From: JABFRZ01 sp964631945
GTDB lineage: Bacteria > Planctomycetota > UBA1135 > GCA-002686595
Direction of reading: 5' to 3'
Length of the DNA: 64,000 nt
NCBI GenBank assembly: GCA_964631945.1
Contig: CAZWAY010000015.1
Location: 24,571-88,570 of the forward strand
Shown: positions 24,932 to 33,122 of the stretch, in pieces
Numbering within the stretch: the first letter of the stretch is position 1
Layout of the letters: every line of letters starts with the position of its first letter
Made by a program: the position numbers and the translations under genes
The notes under the pieces: generated by a model
What the model was told of the DNA's origin: nothing
Databases searched by the model: none
Seen by the model: the letters and a program-made list of their open reading frames with translations, nothing else

Positions 24932-25655
24932 GGCCGAGCTTCACGGCCTCGTCGCCGGCGTCGAACAGGCTGCCCCAGTTGCCCTCCTGGGCGAGCTCGA
25001 GCCCGCCTTCCTCGGACAGCTCCAGCGCTTCCTTGGGCAGCGCAGCGCCCGTCTCGGCCGGAGCGGTCTTGGCGGGCGGGGCACCCTTGGCGGGCGCACT
25101 CCCCTTGACCGGCGCACTGCCCTTGGCGGGCGGAGCGCCCTTGAGCGGTGCTGAGCCGGGGCGGGCGCCCGTGGCCAGCGCGCCCTTCGGCGCGAAGCGC
25201 TCCTCCAGCCAGCGGCGATTGCTCGCCACCGAGCCCACCACCGGCAGGACGCGGCCGCCCTGACTCGTGCGCAGGCCGTCGAGCACCTCCGAGGGCACGA
25301 GACCCGGCATGATGACCGTCACGAGACCGCCGTAGCGATCGAGCGGCACGAGCGCGTAGTGCCGCAAGTAGGCCAGGTCGTAGCCGTCCAGGGCCGTGGC
25401 CGAGGGCGGGTACTGGTCGACCGTGAGGAACGGCAGGTGGTACAGCTCGCAGGCCACGCGCGAGACCTCCCAGTCCGAGACCAGGTTCTCGCGCACCAGC
25501 ACCTCGGGCAGCAGCGAACGCGTCGAGTTCACCTGGTGCAGGACGTGGCTGAGCACGTCCCGATCGATCAGGCTGCGCTCGACGAGCGCCTCTCCGAAGC
25601 GGACGTAGTCGAAACGTTGGGCGCTCTTCACGGTGCCGGGTTCGAGGGGTCGCAC
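24912..25655 (-). CDS. Stand-alone GspE/PilB N-terminal (MshEN-like) domain protein
   Basis: A protein of 247 residues from GTG 25655; GTG 25631 is a good alternative. Residues 12-150 match the type II secretion/type IV pilus ATPase N-domain: FGEALVERSLIDRDVLSHVL, LPEVLVRENLVSDWEVSRV, ALDGYDLAYLRHYALVPLDR, VTVIMPGLVPSEVLDGLRT. The ATPase domain is missing. The linker (residues 170-205) is built of repeats such as PAKGSAPVKG. The C-terminal 30 residues are acidic (EALELSEEGGLELAQEGNW). MshEN domains bind c-di-GMP in some ATPases, so a nucleotide-sensing adaptor role is possible but unproven. It sits directly downstream of gyrB. Confidence 0.7.
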   Translation of the reverse strand: MRPLEPGTVKSAQRFDYVRFGEALVERSLIDRDVLSHVLHQVNSTRSLLPEVLVRENLVSDWEVSRVACELYHLPFLTVDQYPPSATALDGYDLAYLRHYALVPLDRYGGLVTVIMPGLVPSEVLDGLRTSQGGRVLPVVGSVASNRRWLEERFAPKGALATGARPGSAPLKGAPPAKGSAPVKGSAPAKGAPPAKTAPAETGAALPKEALELSEEGGLELAQEGNWGSLFDAGDEAVKLGLKKPRP

Positions 25656-25668
25656 CGCCCCGGGGCGG
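25655..25668. terminator. GC-rich palindrome downstream of gyrB
   Basis: CCGCCCCGGGGCGG is a perfect 14-bp palindrome 88 bases after the gyrB stop and touching the GTG at 25655. It has no U-tract, so it may be a terminator-like hairpin or simply composition. If it terminates gyrB, the GTG at 25631 becomes the better start for the next gene. Confidence 0.25.
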
Positions 25669-25755
25669 GGTCGGCCTGGCCTCTATCGGTCCGTGACCCC
25701 CGCCGACTCGATAGCGGCGGCGCGCACTTTCTTCCCGCGGGCCGGGGCCCGGGGC

Positions 25756-28257
25756 TCAGATGTCGAGGTTGGTGGCCTCGAGCGCGTGCCGCTCGATGTA
25801 CTCCCGGCGCGACTCCACCGCCGTGCTCATCAGGATCGTGAAGATCTCGTCCGCCTTGAACTCGTCCTCGAGGTGCACGCGGTACATGCGCCGGCGCGCC
25901 GGATCCATGGTGGATTCCCAGAGCTGGTCGGGATTCATCTCGCCCAGGCCCTTGTAGCGTTGCACCTCGACCTCGGCCTGGGCCGAGCGCCGCAGGGCGG
26001 CCGAGAGCTCGAGCACGCCATGCAGGACCTGGGTGCCCTTGGCCGAGCGCAGCTCCCAGTTGCCGCCGCCGCGGAAGCGCAGGCCCTTGGCCTCGAGCCC
26101 GCGCAGCGCCTCGGCGGTCTCGAGGCTCTTGGCGATGTGACTCGTGACGACGTCGGCGTCGTCCCGCGACACGCTGCTCTCGGGACCGGTGTGGATCTTG
26201 AGCTCGGTCTGGGGCGTGCGCTTCTGGAGTTCCAGGAAGTCACGCAGCTCGCGCGCCGAGGGGAAGAAGTGGTCTTGCCCGCGCACGCCGGCCCAGTGCT
26301 CGGGCAGGCTGGTGCCGTCCCAGCTGGCGAGCACGCGCACCGCCTCGACGCCCGTCCACTTGGGCATCATCTGCTCGGCCAGGCTCTCCACCCGGCGCAA
26401 CTCGTCGGCCAGCTGGCGCAGCTCGGTCCCGGCCCAGCGCTTGGGCGCGGCCGGGTCGGTGGGCGCCGGGACCTGCAGCACCTCCAGGTTGCCGAGCCCG
26501 TGCTCCACCAGGTACCGGCGCAGGTCCTGGTCGGAGGCCAGGTAGCGCTCGTCCTTCTTGGTCTTGGCCTTGTAGAGCGGCGGCTGCGCGATGAAGAGCC
26601 GCCCGCCCGAGATCAGCGGGCGCATGTGCCGGAAGAAGAACGTCAACAGCAGCGTGCGGATGTGGGAGCCGTCCACGTCCGCGTCCGTCATGATGATCGT
26701 CTTGCCGTAGCGCAGCTTCTCCATGTCCAGCTCCTCGGCGATGCCGCAGCCCAGCGCCGAGATGATGGTCTGGATCTCGCTGTGCCCGAGCATCTTGTCG
26801 AGACGCGCCTTCTCCACGTTCAGGATCTTGCCCTTGAGCGGGAGGATGGCCTGGAAGCGCCGGTCGCGGCCCTCCTTGGCCGAGCCACCGGCCGAGTCGC
26901 CCTCGACCAGGAAGATCTCCGACTCCTCGAAGTCGCGGCTCTGGCAGTCGGCCAGCTTGCCGGGCATCGCGCCGCTGGCGAGGGCCGACTTGCGGCGCAC
27001 GAGATCGCGCGCGCGGCGCGCGGCTTCGCGCGCTTGCTGGGCGTTGATGGCCTTCTGGACGATGGTCTTGGCCGGACCCGGGTTCTCCTCCAGGTACGCG
27101 CCGAGGCACTCGCTCACCACCGACTCGACCAGCCCCTGGGCCTCGCGGTTGCCGAGCTTGTCCTTGGTCTGGCCCTCGAACTGCGGCTCGGGCACGGCCA
27201 GTGAGAGCACCGCGCTCAGGCCCTCGCGGAAATCGTCGCCGCCGGGGACGTCGTCCGACTCCTTCAGCAGCTTCTGCTGCTTGATGTAGCTGTTCAGCGA
27301 GCGTGTCAGGGCCGACTTGAGGCCGGCCAGGTGCGTGCCGCCGCCGTGCGTGTTGATGTTGTTGACGAAGGTGAACACCGACTCCTGGTAGCTGTCGGTG
27401 TACTGCATCGCACACTCGATCACGTACTCCTGGCCCGGCTGGTCCTGGGAGGGCACGGTGCGCACGAAGTGCACGATGTCGGGGTGCAGCGCCTCCTTGT
27501 TCTTGTTGAGGTGCTGGACGAAGGTGCGCAGTCCCTCGGGGAAGGCGAACAGCTCCTCGGAGCCGGTGCGCTCGTCCTTCAGCGCGATCTGCATCCCGCG
27601 CGAGCCCATCAGATAGGCCGTCTCGCGCAGGCGCTTGCAGATCGTCTCGTACTCGAACTCGGTGGTCGAGAAGATCTGCGGGTCGGGCTTGAAGCGCACC
27701 GAGGTCCCGGTGTGGTCGGTCGGACCGAGCACCTTGAGCTTGGTGACCGGCGTCCCGCGCTCGAGGCGCATGTGGTGGATCTTGCCGTCGCGGTGGACCT
27801 TGACCTCGAGCCACTCGGCCAGCGCGTTCACGCACGACAGTCCCACGCCGTGCAGGCCGCCCGAGACCTTGTAGCTGTTCTTGTCGAACTTGCCGCCGGC
27901 GTGCAGCTTCGTCAGCACGACCTCGACCGCCGGCAGGCCCTCGGTCGGGTGGTTCTCGACCGGGATGCCGCGTCCGTCGTCCTCGACCTCGACCGAGCCG
28001 TCGACGTGGATGCGCACCTGGATCTTCTTGGCGTGCCCGGCCAGGGCCTCGTCGACCGAGTTGTCGACCACCTCCCAGATGAGGTGGTGCAGCCCGCGCA
28101 CGTCGGTGTCGCCGATGTACATGGCCGGGCGCATGCGCACGGCCTCGAGGCCCTCGAGGATCGTGATCGAATCGGCCCCGTAGTCGCCGCGGTTGCGGGC
28201 GCCTTCGGGGCGCACGGTCTCGGGCCGGACGCTTTCGGGTCGGAGGGTGTCGGTCAT
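25756..28257 (-). CDS. gyrB: DNA gyrase subunit B
   Basis: A protein of 833 residues, normal length. The GHKL ATPase has EVVDNSVDEALAGH, VEDDGRGIPVE and GGLHGVGLSCVNALAEW. The TOPRIM domain has LVEGDSAGGSAKEGRDR and MTDADVDGSHIRTLLLTFFF. The C-terminal GyrA-contact motif is QRYKGLGEMNPDQLWESTMD. It introduces negative supercoils with GyrA, which is not in the window. The N-terminus is a short repeat (RPESVRPETVRPEG) absent from most GyrB proteins. It is 5 bases after the DUF721 gene and part of the dnaA-dnaN-DUF721-gyrB order typical of replication-origin regions. Confidence 0.97.
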   Translation of the reverse strand: MTDTLRPESVRPETVRPEGARNRGDYGADSITILEGLEAVRMRPAMYIGDTDVRGLHHLIWEVVDNSVDEALAGHAKKIQVRIHVDGSVEVEDDGRGIPVENHPTEGLPAVEVVLTKLHAGGKFDKNSYKVSGGLHGVGLSCVNALAEWLEVKVHRDGKIHHMRLERGTPVTKLKVLGPTDHTGTSVRFKPDPQIFSTTEFEYETICKRLRETAYLMGSRGMQIALKDERTGSEELFAFPEGLRTFVQHLNKNKEALHPDIVHFVRTVPSQDQPGQEYVIECAMQYTDSYQESVFTFVNNINTHGGGTHLAGLKSALTRSLNSYIKQQKLLKESDDVPGGDDFREGLSAVLSLAVPEPQFEGQTKDKLGNREAQGLVESVVSECLGAYLEENPGPAKTIVQKAINAQQAREAARRARDLVRRKSALASGAMPGKLADCQSRDFEESEIFLVEGDSAGGSAKEGRDRRFQAILPLKGKILNVEKARLDKMLGHSEIQTIISALGCGIAEELDMEKLRYGKTIIMTDADVDGSHIRTLLLTFFFRHMRPLISGGRLFIAQPPLYKAKTKKDERYLASDQDLRRYLVEHGLGNLEVLQVPAPTDPAAPKRWAGTELRQLADELRRVESLAEQMMPKWTGVEAVRVLASWDGTSLPEHWAGVRGQDHFFPSARELRDFLELQKRTPQTELKIHTGPESSVSRDDADVVTSHIAKSLETAEALRGLEAKGLRFRGGGNWELRSAKGTQVLHGVLELSAALRRSAQAEVEVQRYKGLGEMNPDQLWESTMDPARRRMYRVHLEDEFKADEIFTILMSTAVESRREYIERHALEATNLDI

Positions 28258-28262
28258 GGGGA

Positions 28263-28574
28263 TCAGCTCTTCAGCTTGAAGACGATCTTCTGGATGCGCG
28301 CCTCGCCCAGGGCCGCGTTGGCGCGGGCGCGGATGCGCTCGCCGTGGAAGCTCTTGAGCTCGGAAAGGTGCACCGAAGAGACCACCTCGACCACCAGCTG
28401 GCCCGCGCGGAACGAGGCCGGGACCGCGTGTTCCTTCCAGGCGGCGCCGGCCGCGTCCGACCAGGCGCGGAACACGCGCTCGTCCCCGCTCGGGCGGTGC
28501 AGGCCGCTCTCCTTCAGGAACTGGCGCAGGACGCTGGCGATGGGCTGGGGGCCACTCGACGGTTTGCGCTCCAA
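28263..28574 (-). CDS. DUF721 family protein
   Basis: About 103 residues. PIASVLRQFLKESGL is followed by VFRAWSDAAGAAWKEHAVPA, GQLVVEVVSSVHLSELKSF and GEARIQKIVFKLKS, the DciA-like DUF721 pattern. Members of this family act as DnaB-helicase loaders (DciA) or are uncharacterised. There is no ATG; TTG at 28572-28574, which nearly touches the dnaN stop, is the likeliest start. In many bacteria recF lies between dnaN and this gene; here it is missing. Confidence 0.8.
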   Translation of the reverse strand: MERKPSSGPQPIASVLRQFLKESGLHRPSGDERVFRAWSDAAGAAWKEHAVPASFRAGQLVVEVVSSVHLSELKSFHGERIRARANAALGEARIQKIVFKLKS

Positions 28575-28576
28575 GT

Positions 28577-29680
28577 TCAGGAATCGATCGTGATGGGCAT
28601 CACGACATAGGTGTAGTTCTCCCCGAGCGTGAACTTGCCGGGGTTGTTCTTCTCGTTGTATTCGAAGCGCACGCTGGGGTGCTCGCAGTTCTTCAGCCCG
28701 TCGATCAGGTAGTCGGGGTTGAAGGCGATGTCGCAGGGCTTGCCCTCGAAGCGGATCTCGAGCTGGGCCTCGGCCTCGCCCATCGCGGCCGAACGTCCGT
28801 GGATCGTCAGGCGGTCCTTCTGGATCGAGAGGCGCACCGCCCGGGTGTCGGCGCTGGTGACGTTGGCGACCAGCTTCAGCTTCTGGTGCAGGGCCTGCGT
28901 GTCGGCCTCGAAGGTGTTCTGGGTCGAGGCCGGGATCACGGCCGAATAGCGCGGGAACTCGCCGTCGATCAGGCGCGCGTAGACCTCCGCCTTGGCGGTC
29001 TTCAGCCCGAACTGGTTCTCGCCGAAGTGGATGCGCACGATCTCGCTGGCGTCGTCGATCACCTTGCAGAACAGCTGCATGCCCTTGGTCGGGATGATGG
29101 CGCGTTCGAGCTTCGCCGAGCGCTGCTCGGCCGGAGCCGTGGCCAGGACCAGGCGGCGCCCGTCGGTGGCGACCATGCGCAGCTCGTCGCCCTCGAGCTC
29201 GGTCAGGATCCCGTGCATGGCGTAGCGCCCGGCCTCGCGCGCGGCGGCGAAGGACGTGCGCGCGACCAGGCGCGTGAACTTGCCGCCCAGCACGGGCAGC
29301 GACCCCTCCTCGGGGAAGCGCGCCACCACCGGGAACTCGTCCGGATCGACGGTGGTGAGCTCGCAGCGCTCGCCCGCGCCGCCCTCGATCACGAAGCCGT
29401 CGCCCTTGGTGCGCAAGCGCACGGTGTCGCCCGACAGGTCGCGCACGAAGTCGGAGGTCACGCGCGCCGGAACGAGGGCCGTGCCCGGCTCCTCGACCTT
29501 GACGTCGCCGACGCGGTAGCGCACCGCGACGTCGAGGTCGGTACCGACGAGTTCGAGCATGTCGTCGCTGGCGACGAGGCACACGTTCTCGATCGCTGGC
29601 CGCGTGCTCTTCACGGGGATGACGCTGGTGACGACGGCCAAGCCTTCACGCAGCCGCTCTCGATCGCAGAGAACCTTCAT
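28577..29680 (-). CDS. dnaN: DNA polymerase III beta sliding clamp
   Basis: A protein of 367 residues. Three clamp domains are visible: KVLCDRERLREGLAVVTSVI at the start, a middle domain with ATDGRRLVLA, and a third with YLIDGLKNCEHPSVRFEYNE ending YTYVVMPITI. The Pro/Met-containing terminus is the usual beta-clamp ending (VMPI). It tethers polymerase to DNA. A 510-base gap separates it from dnaA, so it probably has its own promoter; no good -35/-10 pair stands out. No Shine-Dalgarno sequence is seen before ATG 29680. Confidence 0.96.
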   Translation of the reverse strand: MKVLCDRERLREGLAVVTSVIPVKSTRPAIENVCLVASDDMLELVGTDLDVAVRYRVGDVKVEEPGTALVPARVTSDFVRDLSGDTVRLRTKGDGFVIEGGAGERCELTTVDPDEFPVVARFPEEGSLPVLGGKFTRLVARTSFAAAREAGRYAMHGILTELEGDELRMVATDGRRLVLATAPAEQRSAKLERAIIPTKGMQLFCKVIDDASEIVRIHFGENQFGLKTAKAEVYARLIDGEFPRYSAVIPASTQNTFEADTQALHQKLKLVANVTSADTRAVRLSIQKDRLTIHGRSAAMGEAEAQLEIRFEGKPCDIAFNPDYLIDGLKNCEHPSVRFEYNEKNNPGKFTLGENYTYVVMPITIDS

Positions 29681-30190
29681 GCCTGGACAGGGTGGTCGGA
29701 CTCGGGTGGACGGGTTTGTTCGCTCTCTGGCAAGAGAAGAAGAGATCCTTCTTCGTCTTCATAAGGACGCGCTCGCACGGTGGAGAACGTCCTGGACGAG
29801 CGCACGCATCTCCATGCGCTCGAACGAGATGAGGGCTCGGCACGGGAGCTCGCGTCGCTGCGGAGGAGCGTGCAGGAGTCGCGGAGGGAGGGCGCGGCTC
29901 TCCACGCTTGCGCACGAGCACGTGCCGACGCGCGCGCGCCGCGGTGGACGAGCCTGGAGAAGACCCGAGCTGTGCACGCGTTCTCCCGCGCTGATCCACG
30001 TCCATTCCACCCGCCAGGGAGCGCGCGCGACGAGCGGTCGGAGGTGGTCCTGCGGGGGTGCATGTCGAGCGGTGCGAGAGACGGGAGGATACCAGACCAA
30101 GGGCCCCGAAACGCGCACAGAAGCGGGCCGGGAACGGCCCGTGTTCGGGCGCGATTCGGCGCGCTCATGGGGGTCGGGCGGAGGCCCGCG
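29681..30190. other. dnaA-dnaN intergenic region with scattered DnaA-box-like motifs
   Basis: This 510-base gap has no convincing gene. It contains several loose N-N-N-TCCAC-N motifs on both strands (near 29705, 29780, 29901, 29943 and 29995), an AT-richer purine stretch (GGCAAGAGAAGAAGAGATCC near 29730) and a strong hairpin after dnaA. Dense TCCAC motifs in this location would fit an origin or DnaA-titration role, but the matches are weaker than those upstream of parA. Confidence 0.35.
30124..30141 (-). terminator. Hairpin downstream of dnaA
   Basis: CGGGCCG and CGGCCCG form a perfect 7-bp stem with a GGAA loop (plus strand), 49 bases after the dnaA stop. There is no U-tract. It probably ends or attenuates dnaA transcription before dnaN. 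Confidence 0.4.
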
Positions 30191-31681
30191 CTAGACGCCG
30201 TCGGGGCCCTGGAGCTCGAGCAAGAGCTCGGTCACCACGGCGCGGGTCTTCTCGTCGTCGCGCGCCAGACGACCGATCTTGTCGATCGCGTACAGGACGG
30301 TCGAATGGTCGCGACCGCCGAAGAAGTGGCCGATCTCCTCCAGGGACATGCGCGTGACCCGCCGGGCCAGGAACATGCCCACCTGGCGCGGCACGACGAT
30401 GGCGTTGGTGCGGCGGCGGGACTGGAGGTCGGAGAGCTTGACCCCGAAGCGGGCCGTCACGGCCCGCAGGATGTCGTCGATCGAGGGCGCCCCGCGCTGC
30501 AGGGTGAAGAGCTCGCGCAGGCACTGGCGCACGAGCTGCAGGCTCAGCGCCTGCCCGGACAGGCTCGCGAAGCCGAGCAGCTTGTTCACGGCGCCCTCCA
30601 GGGCGCGCACGTTGGTCTCGATGCGCTCGGCCAGGAAGCGCGCCAGCTCGTCGGGCAGCTCGTGCCCGCGCTCGCGGCTCTTGCGCTTCAGGATCGCCAC
30701 GCGCGTCTCGTAGCAGGGCGTCTCGAGCTGCGTCACCAGGCCCCACGAGAAGCGCGAGATCAACCGTTCCTGCAGGGTCGGGATCTCGAGCGGGGGGCTG
30801 TCGGAGGACAGCACGATCTGCGCGCCCGCGTTGTAGAGCGTGTTGAAGGTGTGGAAGAACTCCTCCTGGGTCTTCTCCTTCTTGGCGAGGACGTGGATGT
30901 CGTCCACGACCAGCACGTTCACGTTGCGGTACTTGTCGCGGAACTTGCTCAGGTTCCCGTGCTCGATCGCGCTGATGAAGTGGTTGACGAAGGTCTCGCA
31001 GGACAGGTAGAGGATGCGCGCCTTCGGAGCCCGCTCGAGCACGTTGTGGCACAGGCTCTGCATCAGGTGCGTCTTGCCGAGCCCCGAGCTGCCGTGGATG
31101 AAGAGCGGGTTGTAGGTCTTGCCGGGCTCCTCGGCGACCCCGACGCAGGCCGCGTGCGCGAAGCGGTTGCAGGGCCCGACCACGAAGTTGTCGAACCGAT
31201 AGTAGGGGTTGAGGGTGACGTCGCTGCCCCCCAGCAGCTGGCCCGGCTCGACCACCTGGACCAGTTCCGGGCGCGCGGGATCGGCCACGCCGGCGCCGCG
31301 CCGCACGGCCGCCGGCACGGCCGGCGCCGGCTCCTCCGGGCGCACCGGGGTCAAGGCCGCCACGCGCTCGGGATCGACGAGGATCTCGATCGTGCGCGGC
31401 GAACCGAGCGTCTTCTCCGCGGCGACCGCGAGCTCGTCCTTGTAGTAGTCGAGCAGCCACTCGCGCGCGAAGGCGTTGTGCACCGCCAGGATCAGGCGCG
31501 TGTCGTCGAGCAGCACCGGCGCGGCGCGGCGGAACCAGGTCTCGAACTGCTCGCGGCGGATGCTCCCGCGCAGCGTCTCGAGGATCCGCTCCCAGTGCGC
31601 CTGGAGGGCCGCCGCGCTCGGCGCGCGTGCGGCGCCCGTCTCATCGGACGGCAGCGGAAGGGCGCTGTCCAATGTCGGCAT
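30191..31681 (-). CDS. dnaA: Chromosomal replication initiator protein DnaA
   Basis: A protein of 496 residues. Domain I (LQAHWERILETLRGSIRREQ) is followed by a Pro/Ala linker. Domain III is an AAA+ ATPase with Walker A GSSGLGKTH, Walker B VLVVDDIHVL and YLSCETFVNHFI. Domain IV binds DnaA boxes and shows the signature FFGGRDHSTVLYAIDKI preceded by SRRRTNAIVVPRQVGMFLAR. All four domains are intact. It opens the origin and also regulates transcription. Upstream lie two TTGTC(C/G)GCA motifs that could be its own autoregulatory sites. Confidence 0.97.
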   Translation of the reverse strand: MPTLDSALPLPSDETGAARAPSAAALQAHWERILETLRGSIRREQFETWFRRAAPVLLDDTRLILAVHNAFAREWLLDYYKDELAVAAEKTLGSPRTIEILVDPERVAALTPVRPEEPAPAVPAAVRRGAGVADPARPELVQVVEPGQLLGGSDVTLNPYYRFDNFVVGPCNRFAHAACVGVAEEPGKTYNPLFIHGSSGLGKTHLMQSLCHNVLERAPKARILYLSCETFVNHFISAIEHGNLSKFRDKYRNVNVLVVDDIHVLAKKEKTQEEFFHTFNTLYNAGAQIVLSSDSPPLEIPTLQERLISRFSWGLVTQLETPCYETRVAILKRKSRERGHELPDELARFLAERIETNVRALEGAVNKLLGFASLSGQALSLQLVRQCLRELFTLQRGAPSIDDILRAVTARFGVKLSDLQSRRRTNAIVVPRQVGMFLARRVTRMSLEEIGHFFGGRDHSTVLYAIDKIGRLARDDEKTRAVVTELLLELQGPDGV

Positions 31682-31908
31682 GCGGCTCTTCTAACCCCCG
31701 GACAAGTGGCCGAATGGAACGACGACGGTGGCGTGATGGTCGGTGAGGAACGAAGCGAGCGGTGTCGGACGATCCTCGCGACCTTCGTCGCGCCGGCGCG
31801 GCACTTCCCCTTCGCGCGTTCCGGTCGGCGAGTGCGCTCTTCGCGCGGTCTCGTGTCCTCGACGCGGGCGGCATTACACGGCCGGAGGTGCGAGCGGTCA
31901 ACGGCGTT

Positions 31909-31937
31909 GTCGGCAAAGTTGCGTCGGTTGTCCGCAA
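31909..31937. promoter_or_regulatory. Pair of DnaA-box-like motifs upstream of dnaA
   Basis: TTGTCGGCA (31909-31917) and TTGTCCGCA (31929-31937) are repeated on the plus strand 20 bases apart, each one or two mismatches from the high-GC DnaA box TTGTCCACA. They lie about 230 bases upstream of dnaA and could mediate autoregulation. The rest of the 31682-31952 gap shows nothing else definite. Confidence 0.3.
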
Positions 31938-31952
31938 CCGCGCGGCGCCGCT

Positions 31953-33110
31953 TCAAGTTGCGCGCGACGAAGAGAATTGTGCGTGGAGTACCGCGAGCGC
32001 GCGCTTGCATTCCTCCGCGCTCGTGTTCCGTCCGAGCGACAGGCGCAGGCCCGAGCGCGCCTCGTCGCGCGTGAGTCCCATGGCGAGCAAGACGTGCGAC
32101 GGTTCGATCGAGCCGCTGGCGCAGGCCGAACCCGCGCTGAGCTCCAGTCCGGCCAGATCCAGGCGCGTGACGAGCACCTTCCCGTCCGTGTGCGGCACGA
32201 GCACGCACAACGTGTTGGGCAGACGTCGCGCGGACTCGATCGGCGGGCCGAGCAGGCGCACGCCCGGCAGGCTCGCGCGGAGCTCGTCCCACAGCGTACG
32301 CGAGAGCCGGGCCTGACGCTCGGCGGTGCTCGCCTGCTCGCGTACGGCCAGCTCGAAGGCCAGCGCTGCGCCGACGATGCCGGGCACGTTCTCGGTTCCT
32401 GGACGCAACTCGAGTTCCTGACCGCCGCCGTGGAACCGCGGCGCCAGTTGCACCCCTCGCGCACGCCACAGGACCCCCACGCCGGGCGGCCCGCCCAGCT
32501 TGTGCGCCGAGAACGAGGCCAGGTCCACGCCCCACTCGGCGAGGCGCACGGGCAGGCGACCCAGGGCCTGTACGGCATCCGTGTGGAAACGCGGCCGCGG
32601 CCGCGGCAGGCCTGCCAGGGCGGCCGAGACCGACGCGAGATCCGGCACGGCACCCGTTTCGTTGTTGGCGGCGGCGACGCTGAGGAGCGCGACCGAGGAC
32701 TCGGCGGCGGCGGCGGCCAGCGCGGCCGGATCGGGTAGGCCCTGCTCGTCCACGGGCACCCGCGTGAGGCTCCGTCCGCGCCGCGCGAGCTCCTGGGCCG
32801 GGCCGAGCACCGAGGAGTGCTCGACCGTGGTGGTCACCAGCCCCTGGCCCTCGCCGGCCGCCTCCAGCACCCCGAACAGCGCGAGGTTGTTGGCCTCGGT
32901 GGCTCCCGATGTGAAGAAGATCTCGTCCTCGCGCACCCCGAGCGCGGCGGCCACCCGCGCGCGCGCGTCGTCCACCCGCGCGCGCGCACGCCGCCCGGAG
33001 GCGTGCAGGCTGGACGGGTTGCCGAGCGCCTCGTCGAGCACCGCGAGGCAGCACGCGCGCACCTCCGGACGCATCGGTGTGGTCGAGTTGTGATCCAGAT
33101 GGACGCTCAT
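31953..33110 (-). CDS. Cysteine desulfurase (NifS/IscS-type)
   Basis: A PLP-dependent class V aminotransferase of 385 residues. It starts HLDHNSTTPMRPEV and has FTSGATEANNLALFGV, the cofactor-stacking TVEHSS and SVAAANNETG, the PLP lysine in SFSAHKLGGPPGVGVLW, and the persulfide Cys in LSAGSACASGS. It removes sulfur from cysteine to give an enzyme persulfide for Fe-S clusters or thio-modification. It is 12 bases after bshA in the same strand, within the bacillithiol and origin gene run. No IscU partner is adjacent. Confidence 0.92.
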   Translation of the reverse strand: MSVHLDHNSTTPMRPEVRACCLAVLDEALGNPSSLHASGRRARARVDDARARVAAALGVREDEIFFTSGATEANNLALFGVLEAAGEGQGLVTTTVEHSSVLGPAQELARRGRSLTRVPVDEQGLPDPAALAAAAAESSVALLSVAAANNETGAVPDLASVSAALAGLPRPRPRFHTDAVQALGRLPVRLAEWGVDLASFSAHKLGGPPGVGVLWRARGVQLAPRFHGGGQELELRPGTENVPGIVGAALAFELAVREQASTAERQARLSRTLWDELRASLPGVRLLGPPIESARRLPNTLCVLVPHTDGKVLVTRLDLAGLELSAGSACASGSIEPSHVLLAMGLTRDEARSGLRLSLGRNTSAEECKRALAVLHAQFSSSRAT

Positions 33111-33122
33111 CCGGCCCGGACC

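Noticed and set aside
25000..25150. The PAKG-type repeats as a CRISPR or minisatellite
   Set aside because: The repeats are short, in frame and translate to a Pro/Ala/Lys linker inside a recognised protein; there are no spacers.
31682..31952. The dnaA upstream gap as the main replication origin
   Set aside because: Only two DnaA-box-like motifs are seen, fewer and weaker than the parA-bshB cluster.
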